Source: Bacillota bacterium (GTDB taxonomy: Bacteria; Bacillota; Clostridia; Christensenellales; Christensenellaceae). From it: a DNA stretch of 64,000 nucleotides. Below are positions 35,084-42,876 of this stretch, piece after piece. The notes beneath the pieces are model-generated. The model was not told where the DNA came from and did no database searches. It was given only the letters and a program-made list of their open reading frames with translations. The stretch spans positions 320,716 to 384,715 of the forward strand of contig JAEWMJ010000006.1 in the NCBI GenBank assembly GCA_023393165.1, given 5' to 3'. The position numbers and the translations under genes were made by a program. Positions within the stretch are counted from its first letter, which is position 1. Each line of letters begins with the position of its first letter.

Positions 35084-35094
35084 TGCAAGAAAGT
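35084..35094 (+). promoter_or_regulatory. Switch strand of the ABC-F attenuator
   Basis: TGCAAGAAAGT can pair with 35014-35024 inside the leader peptide (11 positions) or with 35072-side sequence ACTTTCTTGC at 35172-35181 (10 positions), the latter being the right half of the terminator. The two pairings exclude each other. Confidence 0.7.
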
Positions 35095-35158
35095 TACGAT
35101 CCCTTACCTCAAGAGCATAAAAAGCCTCAATAGTTTGACGTTTTCCGTGAATAATGAG

Positions 35159-35188
35159 CCGCAGGAATTTGACTTTCTTGCGGTTTTT
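35159..35188 (+). terminator. Intrinsic terminator (attenuator) upstream of the ABC-F gene
   Basis: A 9-bp stem CCGCAGGAA/TTCTTGCGG with one G-T pair, a 7-nt loop and TTTTT. It stands between the promoter at 34949 and the gene at 35212, so expression needs read-through. Confidence 0.8.
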
Positions 35189-35211
35189 GTAATTCATCGG
35201 AGGACTGAACT

Positions 35212-36702
35212 ATGTCGCAAATAAACATATCACATTTAACATTCGCCTACGAGGGCAGTTGGGATAATATTTTTGAAGACGTCTCTTTCCAGATAGACAC
35301 GGACTGGAGGCTGGGCTTTATCGGCAGGAACGGCAGGGGCAAGACAACCTTCCTGAATCTGCTGATGGGGAAATACGAATATAAGGGCAGTATATCGTCG
35401 CCCGTTCCATTTGAATACTTTCCCTATGAGGTGACGGACAAAACGCTCCCGGCAATCGATATTATCAGCCGGATCAATCCGCATTTTCAGATGTGGGAAC
35501 TGGAGCGCGAGCTTTCCATGCTGGACTTGGAGGAAGAAGTATTAAACCGGCCTTTCGGGACCCTTTCCAACGGCGAACAGACAAAAATGCTGCTGGCAGC
35601 CCTGTTTCTTAAGGAAACCAGTTTTCTCCTGATCGACGAGCCGACCAATCATCTGGATATCGATGCGAGAAGAGTTGTAAGCGATTATCTGAGGAGCAAA
35701 TCGGGGTTTATCCTTGTATCCCATGACCGGTCGTTTCTGGATCATTGCGCGGATCACATCCTGTCCATAAACAAAACGAATATAGAGGTCCAAAAAGGCA
35801 ATTTTTCGTCCTGGTGGGAAAATAAACGGCGGCAGGATAATTTTGAACTGGATCAGAACGAGAAATTAAAGAAGGACATCAAGCGGCTGCAGGCCGCCGC
35901 AAGGCGGACGGCCGAGTGGGCGGAAAAGGCGGAGGGGACAAAAATCGGGTTCGATCCTGCGGTAACGGACAACAGCAAGGGCAGACGCGCATATATCGGA
36001 GAAAAGTCCAGAAAGATGATGAAGAGAAGCAAAAACATCGGGCAAAGACAGCAATCGGCGATCGAAGAAAAATCGCAGCTTCTGAAAAACATCGACCGCA
36101 CGGACAGCCTGAAGATCACGCCCCTTGCCTATCACAAACAAAGGCTTCTGGAACTTAATGATGTATCGGTATTTTACAGCCAAAAGCAGGCCTGCCGGGG
36201 AGTTTCATTTTTTATAGAACAGGGAGAGCGGATCGCGCTTCAGGGCAAAAATGGCTCGGGCAAAACAAGCCTGATAAAGCTTATATGCGGCGATCCTCTG
36301 GACTATACCGGCAATCTCCATATAGGCAGCCGCCTTGCCGTCTCCTGCGTGACGCAGGACACCTCTTACCTGAAGGGGAACCTTTGGGACTTTGCGGCCG
36401 AAAACCATATAGATCAAAGCCTTTTTATGTCGATACTGCGCAAGCTGGATTTCTCAAGGGCGCAGTTTGAAAAGGACGTCGGCGATTACAGCGAAGGACA
36501 GAAGAAAAAGGTGCTGATCGCGAAGAGCCTGTGCGAGAACGCGCATTTGTACGTCTGGGACGAACCGCTCAATTTTATAGATGTCTTTTCACGGATGCAG
36601 ATAGAAGAATTGCTGATGGAGTTTAAACCGACGATATTGTTCGTGGAGCATGATCTTTCTTTTACGGAGAAAATCGCGACCAAGGTGGTACATTTGGAAT
36701 AA
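35212..36702 (+). CDS. ABC-F ribosome protection protein, Lsa-like
   Basis: 496 residues with two nucleotide-binding domains and no membrane segments. Domain 1: Walker A GRNGRGKTT, signature LSNGEQTKMLLA, Walker B LLIDEPTNHLD. A charged interdomain linker (about 205-300) is the arm that reaches the ribosomal P/E site in this family. Domain 2: GKNGSGKTS, YSEGQKKKVLIAKS and YVWDEPLNFIDV. The last motif and the overall pattern resemble Lsa/Vga-type antibiotic-resistance ABC-F proteins (lincosamide, streptogramin A, pleuromutilin); the exact spectrum is not predictable. GGAGG precedes the ATG, and the leader is attenuated. Confidence 0.9.
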   Translation: MSQINISHLTFAYEGSWDNIFEDVSFQIDTDWRLGFIGRNGRGKTTFLNLLMGKYEYKGSISSPVPFEYFPYEVTDKTLPAIDIISRINPHFQMWELERELSMLDLEEEVLNRPFGTLSNGEQTKMLLAALFLKETSFLLIDEPTNHLDIDARRVVSDYLRSKSGFILVSHDRSFLDHCADHILSINKTNIEVQKGNFSSWWENKRRQDNFELDQNEKLKKDIKRLQAAARRTAEWAEKAEGTKIGFDPAVTDNSKGRRAYIGEKSRKMMKRSKNIGQRQQSAIEEKSQLLKNIDRTDSLKITPLAYHKQRLLELNDVSVFYSQKQACRGVSFFIEQGERIALQGKNGSGKTSLIKLICGDPLDYTGNLHIGSRLAVSCVTQDTSYLKGNLWDFAAENHIDQSLFMSILRKLDFSRAQFEKDVGDYSEGQKKKVLIAKSLCENAHLYVWDEPLNFIDVFSRMQIEELLMEFKPTILFVEHDLSFTEKIATKVVHLE

Positions 36703-37039
36703 GGAGTCTTCCGTTGAGCGAGGGAGCAGGCTGCCCCTGCGTTCTGTCACTGCAGCGGCGGGCTTTGTGTCCGGGTTTTCGTCGTTTAATCGTAGAGGCG
36801 TGCGTCTTGACCGGATTTTATTTCCCTCCGTGAATATTTTATATTGAAAGCCTTCCCCTTGAGGGGAAGGTGGCGCGTAGCGTCGGATGAGGTGCTGTGC
36901 AAAGCTCTGGCCTGGGTCATTCCGAGCGAAGCGAAGAATCCGTACGGATATTCTTTGCTCTTGGTTGGTATAAGCGGTTTACTTATGTTTAAAAGTTTTT
37001 TAAATAAAATATTTTCTGGGTCTGTCTTCTTTTTTTTTC
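36703..37039. other. Non-coding stretch after the ABC-F gene
   Basis: No gene is visible. At 36851-36870 lies the perfect palindrome CCTTCCCCTTGAGGGGAAGG followed by GTGGCGCGTAGCGTCGGATGA, a composition familiar from dispersed intergenic repeats of gut Clostridia. A second part (ATTCCGAGCGAAGCGAAGAA, 36918-36940) is of the same kind. The tail is T-rich and leads into the R4 element. Confidence 0.5.
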
Positions 37040-37065
37040 GTCAGGGGGCTAAGGGAAGATTCCGA
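37040..37065. repeat. R4 repeat, left part, interrupted by IS30
   Basis: GTCAGGGGGCTAAGGGAAGATTCCGA equals, in two pieces, the left arm of R4 at 7782-7806. Its right arm resumes at 38132 after the IS element. Confidence 0.75.
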
Positions 37066-38131
37066 GGCGAATTATAATAGCAAGTGCAACACAATCAAAA
37101 ATAAAGAGACTGCATGTTAACCAAGGTGTAAAATGATGTTACCACACAACCATTAACACGGAGGGGAACATGCAGCCATACAATCATTTTACATTAGTAG
37201 AACGTGAAAATCTACGAATTAAGCTACAGGAAGGTAAAAGTTTGAGGCAAATCGCCCGAGAACTGAATAGAAATGTATCTTCAGTCAGTCGGGAATTAAA
37301 AAGAAATGGTAAAAAAGACGGCAGCGTTAATGCATGGTGGGGATGTTCCCTGTACATGTGGAGGCGTAAGAGATGCAGAAAAAAATTTAGAATAAATAAA
37401 GATATCGAGCTTGACGAATTTATCAAAGATAAACTTAATAAATACTGGTCACCTGAAATAATCACGGTTAAGTGGAAAGAGCTTCATCCCGATGCGAAAC
37501 TCAGTCATAGTACTATTTACGCAGCCTTAAGAAGCAAAAGAATAAAAGGGTATAGCGAAAGAACCCATCTGCAACGTCGTGGACGGTTAAGATTTTGTAA
37601 TAGAATACGTCCGTATAACCCCACCCATACCATACACGACTGGCCTGAAGTGATAAGGCGTCGTGATCGCATCGGCGATTGGGAGGGAGATACAATACGT
37701 GGAGGAGTAGGAAAAGGATATATTGTAACTTGTGTAGATCGAAAAAGCCGCTATTTAGCCATGGAATTATTGCCCGTCAGAACCGCTCCAGAAACAAACG
37801 AAGCTGTATGTAAAGCATTGGCAGGCCTTCCGATTCACTCATTGACCTTGGATAACGGAACCGAGTTCACAGATTTTAAAGGTATGGAGAAGATGCTAAA
37901 AGCAGTTATATATTTTGCGGATCCTCGTTCACCTTGGCAAAGGGGCAGTAACGAAAACATAAATGGGCTACTTCGATTTTTCTTTCCTAAGGGTTCGGAT
38001 TTCAGACAGATTACTCAAGAAAGGTTAAACGAAGTAGCGGATTTACTAAATAGTAGACCGAGAAAATGCCTTGGTTGGCTTTCGCCAGCAGATTTCTTAG
38101 CTAAGTGTTGCACTTGAATTGACAATTCGCC
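37066..38131 (+). mobile_element. IS30-family insertion sequence
   Basis: 1066 bp. The termini form a 27-bp imperfect inverted repeat (22 of 27): GGCGAATT, seven variable bases, CAAGTGCAACAC, and its complement ending at 38131. A 3-bp target duplication CGA flanks it (37063-37065, 38132-38134). Removing the element and one CGA restores GATTCCGATTTCC, equivalent to GATCCCGATTTCC in the uninterrupted R4 copy. One intact transposase is inside, so the element may be active. Confidence 0.85.
37170..38117 (+). CDS. IS30 family transposase
   Basis: 315 residues: an N-terminal helix-turn-helix (LREIAR-like LRQIARELNRNVSSVSRE), a zinc-free linker and a DDE integrase core: first D in GDWEGDTI, second D in LDNGTEF, E in SNENINGLLRFF. 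The length is standard and the frame intact. The ATG follows GGAGGGGAAC. The right inverted repeat overlaps the last codons. Confidence 0.93.
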   Translation: MQPYNHFTLVERENLRIKLQEGKSLRQIARELNRNVSSVSRELKRNGKKDGSVNAWWGCSLYMWRRKRCRKKFRINKDIELDEFIKDKLNKYWSPEIITVKWKELHPDAKLSHSTIYAALRSKRIKGYSERTHLQRRGRLRFCNRIRPYNPTHTIHDWPEVIRRRDRIGDWEGDTIRGGVGKGYIVTCVDRKSRYLAMELLPVRTAPETNEAVCKALAGLPIHSLTLDNGTEFTDFKGMEKMLKAVIYFADPRSPWQRGSNENINGLLRFFFPKGSDFRQITQERLNEVADLLNSRPRKCLGWLSPADFLAKCCT

Positions 38132-38270
38132 CGATTTCCCCCCTTTTGCCCCCTGACAACCCCTGCAACCTCCTTTAATCGGCCCGCAGGGGCCTTCTGT
38201 CAATCTCCCCAAGCCTTCTCCAATGCTTGCCAATCTAATTGATTTCTTCAGCAACTTGTACATGTTACTT
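38132..38270. repeat. R4 repeat, right part
   Basis: CGATTTCCCCCCTTTTGCCCCCTGAC completes, in two pieces, the palindrome begun at 37040 (arms GTCAGGGGGC/GCCCCCTGAC). It continues through AATCGGCCCGCAGGGGCC and GTCAATCTCCCCAAGC as in 7782-7950. Confidence 0.75.
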
Positions 38271-38513
38271 TTTTATTTGTGCGCTCTAAAGGGTGGCAGG
38301 TCTAGCATAGTGTTAAAGTAATAGCAGATATGCATGAGATTTATTATTATGATGTAGAAGACGGAATAATAGCATGTAATATAGAATAAAACGAAGTTTT
38401 CATTATTGTTATTTTAATCGCTTAGGTAATGTCAAACTGTATTACCAATAAAAGGATTAATGTGTTTGTTGTCGAATTTAATATTATATTAGAATAATTA
38501 TTTGAGGTCCCTT
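38271..38513 (+). other. AT-rich leader of the KAP gene with a possible gene remnant
   Basis: The stretch is much richer in A+T than the flanks. A short open frame at 38306-38389 ends in EIYYYDVEDGIIACNIE and a stop; its composition looks protein-like, so it may be the truncated end of a lost gene, but no ribosome binding site precedes it. No other feature is clear. Confidence 0.25.
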
Positions 38514-41411
38514 ATGTTTGAAAATAAATATTTATTAATTAATAATATCAAAGTTGAATTAATTTCATTTTACGCTGCAATTATAATTAGCTTCTCAATT
38601 TACTATTTAATAAAAATTTTAAATTATTATATAAATAATAAACCTATTTTCCAAGACCTAAAAAGTTCTGTATTGAAATCCCTTTGGTTAAGTTCTTTAT
38701 TAGTTTTCATTTATTTTTGTTTAATACTTTGCAATCAAATTGATTTTATGAAAAACATCTTTACCGCTATCTATAATATTCAATATTTATTATTAGGTCT
38801 TGTTTTAATTAGCTTATTTTTTTTATTTATATACAAAAATAAAAATTCCTATATTGATACGATTGAAAAACACATTTTCATAATTGGTTTGATAATATTG
38901 CTGGCAAACTATCTTATTGCTAACATTGAGATTTTAGCTTTTGGAAATTGGATATATATGATAATTGCAATAATGTATATCTTTATTCTTAACCAGTATA
39001 AAGAAATAAAAGAAAAAAAGAATTCTTTAGTTTTAAAACATGATGAGAGTTTGGATCAAGCTAGAAATAATTTAGCAGATCTATTTGATAAAAGGCAATT
39101 ACAGTGTAAACAATTATGTCATTATATTCAAAAATCTTTTAACCCTCAGCCTTTTATAATTTGTGTATCAGGAGAATGGGGCAATGGAAAAACTTCATTA
39201 GTTAACGCTTTATTAAACGAACTAAAATATGACAATATATGGTTAAATTTAAAAGATTTAGATAATCTAGAGATATTATTTAAAGCATTCTTCGACCAAT
39301 TACAAACTTTATTAAAAAAAAATCATTGTTATACTGGTAATGGATCAGATTTCAAGCGTTATATGAAGTCTGTTTTAAAACTAATTGATAATAAAACATA
39401 TTCTTTATTAGATGATTTGTTTCATACAGATAGTCGAGATTCCAATTTTAGAAATATTCAACCAATAATTGAAAATCAAATAGGAAGCACCTTAATAAAT
39501 AAACAAAAGAAGAAATTATTAATTGTATTAGATGATATTGATAGGTGTGATCAAAATAGAGCAAAAGAATATTTATATTTTATAAAAGAAATAGCTGGTT
39601 TATTAAATACAATTACGATATTCCTATGTGACTATGTAAAATTACAAGATTTAATTGGAGATGAGTATCTAGAGAAATTTATACAAAAAAGATTTGAATT
39701 ATATAAAGTATCTTATAGAGATTTAATTGAATATTATATTAAAAATAAGATTTATTTAGATGAGCAAAAAGTTATAGAAAAGTTTGATTCAGAACTTACA
39801 ATATTAATCAAGAAAAGGATAACTAATTATCTTGATGATGCTTTAACTAATGGAAAGAAAAAAATTGAGGCTATTAAAAATTATGAAGAACATGAAGAAA
39901 AACAAGAAGATAAAACAAAAAAACAGAAAGAAATAGAAAGTATAAAAATATTCTTGGCTGATTTTGAAAATAATTTGTCAAATGTAAGAAAACTTAAAAA
40001 TTATTTTAGAGAAATTGAAGATTTAATTTATAAGTTAGAAGTTGCGTATAAAAATCAATTAAGAGAAGATATTGATCTTGCTGCTTTTTTTAATAAATAT
40101 CATATTATGGATTGCATCTTGTTTGTTGCGTTAATTAAAATTTATTTTAGATCAGAATATTTAAAAATTCAGCAGAATGGTCTGGAAAAATTTATGGAAG
40201 GTGGTCATTTGATTATTGGTTTATTTACAACAAATATTATGTCAATCTCAATGTCAAATATATTATCAGATAATTTATGGTTAAGCTATGATTTTACTGA
40301 TTATCCAGTAAAAGAAGTAATTGAAATATTAATATATGGTAGGGAGGTCATTGAACCTATTGTAATATATAAAGAAACAGATGAGGAACGGACTATAAGA
40401 TTATTCAATGCATTCTATAATAATCATTTTCAAAATAATGTAAATTTTAGTATTAATTCAAAAACGGATATCATAAAAGTTTTAAAAGATATTATTGAAT
40501 ATGAAGCCATTAAAAATGTTAATGCAAGCTCTATTTTAAAAAGATTTTTTAAATATGTATCAAGTATTCTATATAAAGAAATTTCTTTATCAGAAATATT
40601 TGAAATTTTTGAATCCGATTATATTAGAGTAAATATTAGTACAAGTTTTTATTTAAAAATTTATCAATTTGCACTTAATAATAACCATACTAATCCCCAA
40701 AATGACTGGGAGAAAGCTTTAAAATATATTCTAAATTATAAAAGACAATTATTTAGGATACATAGAGTCGAGGAACACCTACAAAAGGTTTTAAGAGCTT
40801 ACCTTGTTATAAAAAACGAAGAAAATATTATTGAAAGTATGTTTGAAGATATTTCATTGCACGGAATGGAAGCCTTTTGCAAGAATTTTTGCAAAAGATA
40901 TAATATCCCTCTATACAAAGATGTATTAGTTAATTTGAAGAATATAACAGATTTGTGTCTGAACATACTTAAAAGAAATGGTTATTATAATCTGCCGTGT
41001 ATTAATGAAGAATTTAACTTTATTTATCAATATATAAAACTTGAAAGGCAATTCGATCGTCTAGAAAGACTGATTAAATCATATATTCCCAAAACTATTA
41101 CTGAAAATGATTTAAATACAAATTATATTGAAAATACCATAGATAAAATAATCGAATACAATGCATTTTTAAAATATGATAAAAATAACAAGTTTTATTA
41201 TTTAACTTTTTTTACAAAACTGGAAAAAGAGTATAACAAAAAATTAATGACAGACCAAGAAATTTTAGCCCTTAAACGTCTTCTTGAGTTCGATGCTGAT
41301 TTTGACTATCTTTATCCTTATATAGTTTTAAAAATTTTTAAAATTGAATTAAAACAGAGTAGATTGAGGCTGCTAATGGTTCTGAAAAAAATCGGTGATA
41401 AGAAGAACTAA
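38514..41411 (+). CDS. KAP-family P-loop NTPase with N-terminal membrane region
   Basis: 965 residues. Five or six predicted spans lie in the first 160 residues. The P-loop core follows: Walker A GEWGNGKTS at about 210-218 and Walker B LLIVLDDIDRCD at about 325-336, the DDIDR form typical of KAP NTPases. A charged coiled region (about 425-470) and a long helical C-terminus (to 965) have no motif I recognise. The gene is strikingly AT-rich, with Asn/Lys/Ile codons ending in A or T, unlike its neighbours, which indicates recent acquisition. KAP NTPases of this membrane type occur in phage-defence loci, but there is no partner gene here. ATG at 38514 has GAGG 6 bp upstream. Confidence 0.8.
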   Translation: MFENKYLLINNIKVELISFYAAIIISFSIYYLIKILNYYINNKPIFQDLKSSVLKSLWLSSLLVFIYFCLILCNQIDFMKNIFTAIYNIQYLLLGLVLISLFFLFIYKNKNSYIDTIEKHIFIIGLIILLANYLIANIEILAFGNWIYMIIAIMYIFILNQYKEIKEKKNSLVLKHDESLDQARNNLADLFDKRQLQCKQLCHYIQKSFNPQPFIICVSGEWGNGKTSLVNALLNELKYDNIWLNLKDLDNLEILFKAFFDQLQTLLKKNHCYTGNGSDFKRYMKSVLKLIDNKTYSLLDDLFHTDSRDSNFRNIQPIIENQIGSTLINKQKKKLLIVLDDIDRCDQNRAKEYLYFIKEIAGLLNTITIFLCDYVKLQDLIGDEYLEKFIQKRFELYKVSYRDLIEYYIKNKIYLDEQKVIEKFDSELTILIKKRITNYLDDALTNGKKKIEAIKNYEEHEEKQEDKTKKQKEIESIKIFLADFENNLSNVRKLKNYFREIEDLIYKLEVAYKNQLREDIDLAAFFNKYHIMDCILFVALIKIYFRSEYLKIQQNGLEKFMEGGHLIIGLFTTNIMSISMSNILSDNLWLSYDFTDYPVKEVIEILIYGREVIEPIVIYKETDEERTIRLFNAFYNNHFQNNVNFSINSKTDIIKVLKDIIEYEAIKNVNASSILKRFFKYVSSILYKEISLSEIFEIFESDYIRVNISTSFYLKIYQFALNNNHTNPQNDWEKALKYILNYKRQLFRIHRVEEHLQKVLRAYLVIKNEENIIESMFEDISLHGMEAFCKNFCKRYNIPLYKDVLVNLKNITDLCLNILKRNGYYNLPCINEEFNFIYQYIKLERQFDRLERLIKSYIPKTITENDLNTNYIENTIDKIIEYNAFLKYDKNNKFYYLTFFTKLEKEYNKKLMTDQEILALKRLLEFDADFDYLYPYIVLKIFKIELKQSRLRLLMVLKKIGDKKN

Positions 41412-41459
41412 AAGCAATTCAAGTATACTTCCCTCCAAAACCGGGCATAATGCACTAAA

Positions 41460-41621
41460 GTAACCGCTGATTCATTCGGAACGCGGTCTTGGCGGCTGGG
41501 CTTTGTGCCCTGCGGTGTCGCTAAAAGGCTTGAAATAGCGCTGCTATTCCTGCGCTTTTGCTCCTGGCAGGACGCAAATCCATCTCGCCAATTCCATATA
41601 CCTCATCGAATCATCGGCTAC
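41460..41621. repeat. R2 repeat, copy B
   Basis: Ends GTAACCGCTGATTC and GAATCATCGGCTAC; relative to copies A and C the outer pairs changed (AACG/CGTT to ACCG/CGGC), mostly keeping the pairing. The body matches copies A and C. It marks the border between the AT-rich KAP gene and the conserved yaaL-bofA block. Confidence 0.8.
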
Positions 41622-41668
41622 TAAAGAAAAAACGGCATCGTTTTTTAAATGTATTTTGGAGGAAATAA

Positions 41669-41857
41669 ATGAATAAGGAATTCAGTCAATTCATGAACGA
41701 GCAAGACATCAAATCGGCGTACAGGGACTGGGAGGACGCCCAAAACTTCTTTGAGTATGTAAGCGAACCTGAACTGGTGGATTACGCGGTATACGCGATC
41801 GAGGCCGCAAAACGGCGGTTCTTGTATATGCTGCGCCAGTGCAAATCACACAATTAA
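41669..41857 (+). CDS. YaaL/DUF2508-like small protein
   Basis: 62 residues, helical and acidic in the middle, with the end RRFLYMLRQCKSHN resembling the YaaL family end (helix with YFFLLREAK). In Bacillus yaaL sits between recR and bofA; here it still directly precedes bofA. GGAGG precedes the ATG. Function is unknown. Confidence 0.65.
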   Translation: MNKEFSQFMNEQDIKSAYRDWEDAQNFFEYVSEPELVDYAVYAIEAAKRRFLYMLRQCKSHN

Positions 41858-41934
41858 ACCCAAAGACTTAAGTATATTGCCCCTTTTGCGCTCATAATTA
41901 TTGATAAGAGTATTGCGCGGAAGGGGCGAAATTT

Positions 41935-42213
41935 ATGGACCTGGGAATCGGCTTTCAGGAAATTCTTTTTTTTGCTTTGGGTCTTGTGCTGCTATATTTT
42001 TTAGGGTACATAATATTATCGCCTTTTACGCTGCTTATGAAGTTTATATTAAGCGCGTTTCTGGGGGCTGCGGCTGTAGTTGTCATCAATCTTGCGGGCG
42101 CAAGCTTTGGCGTAACGATCCCTGTGAATCCTGCAACCGCCCTGATCGTCGGTTTTCTTGGCCTGCCCGGGGTAGTGCTTATTTTTGTGCTGAAATTGAT
42201 TTTTGGTATATAA
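41935..42213 (+). CDS. bofA: BofA family protein (pro-sigma-K processing inhibitor)
   Basis: 92 residues with two or three membrane segments and the typical late motif NPATALIVGFLGLPGVVLIFVL in two pieces (NPATALIVGFLG, LPGVVLI). BofA holds SpoIVFB inactive in the outer forespore membrane; a SpoIVFB homologue is at 20934. AAGGGG precedes the ATG. Confidence 0.88.
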   Translation: MDLGIGFQEILFFALGLVLLYFLGYIILSPFTLLMKFILSAFLGAAAVVVINLAGASFGVTIPVNPATALIVGFLGLPGVVLIFVLKLIFGI

Positions 42214-42264
42214 AATTTTAGTCTTTTTTGGTATAATTAGATAAATTATAATTCAAGGAATCAT

Positions 42265-42828
42265 ATGCTGGAACATTTATACCAAAAAATACGGGACGCA
42301 TTTCCCGGGCAGGAACTAGTTCTGGGGGACGGAAACCCAAAGGCGCAGATCATGCTGATCGGCGAGGCTCCGGGCAAAACCGAAGTGGAGCTGAAAAGGC
42401 CGTTTGTGGGTAAGGCCGGAAAAAACCTGGACATGTTTCTCCAATATATCCGGCTGAAACGCGAAGACATATACATCACCAATTCCGTTAAGTTCCGTCC
42501 GACGCGGATCAGCGAGTGGGGTTCGGTGGCCAACAGGGCGCCCACGCCCGAGGAAATCGCGGCGCAGCGGGCTTTTTTAATGGAAGAGGTGGAAATCGTA
42601 GACCCCAGGGTGATCGTTACTTTGGGAAACGTGCCGCTGAAAAGCGTGATGAACAACATGGCGCTGACAATAGGCGCGTATCACGGAAAAGCGATCCATT
42701 CGCCCAAAAGCGGCCGCTATCTGTTTGCCTTATACCATCCCGCCAGCATTATATACAGAAAAGAGCTGGCGGCGGTGTATGAACAGGATCTTAAAAAACT
42801 TGCCGAATTTGTGAGGACATTAGAGTAG
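42265..42828 (+). CDS. Uracil-DNA glycosylase family protein lacking cluster cysteines
   Basis: 187 residues of the UDG superfamily. Motif A is GEAPGKTE (family 4 form), the helix region has YITNSVKFRPT, and motif B/C is LYHPASIIY. Family 4 enzymes bind a [4Fe-4S] cluster through four cysteines, but this protein contains no cysteine at all. It probably removes uracil or related bases from DNA. Start ATG at 42265 with AAGGA just before. Confidence 0.8.
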   Translation: MLEHLYQKIRDAFPGQELVLGDGNPKAQIMLIGEAPGKTEVELKRPFVGKAGKNLDMFLQYIRLKREDIYITNSVKFRPTRISEWGSVANRAPTPEEIAAQRAFLMEEVEIVDPRVIVTLGNVPLKSVMNNMALTIGAYHGKAIHSPKSGRYLFALYHPASIIYRKELAAVYEQDLKKLAEFVRTLE

Positions 42829-42876
42829 AAGCGGTTTTGGGCCGGGATATTCTTTTAAAACCTTACGAGGTAAATT

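Noticed and set aside
38306..38389. Small protein or antitoxin upstream of the KAP gene
   Set aside because: Only the end of a frame with no ribosome binding site or good start is visible; listed as a possible remnant only.
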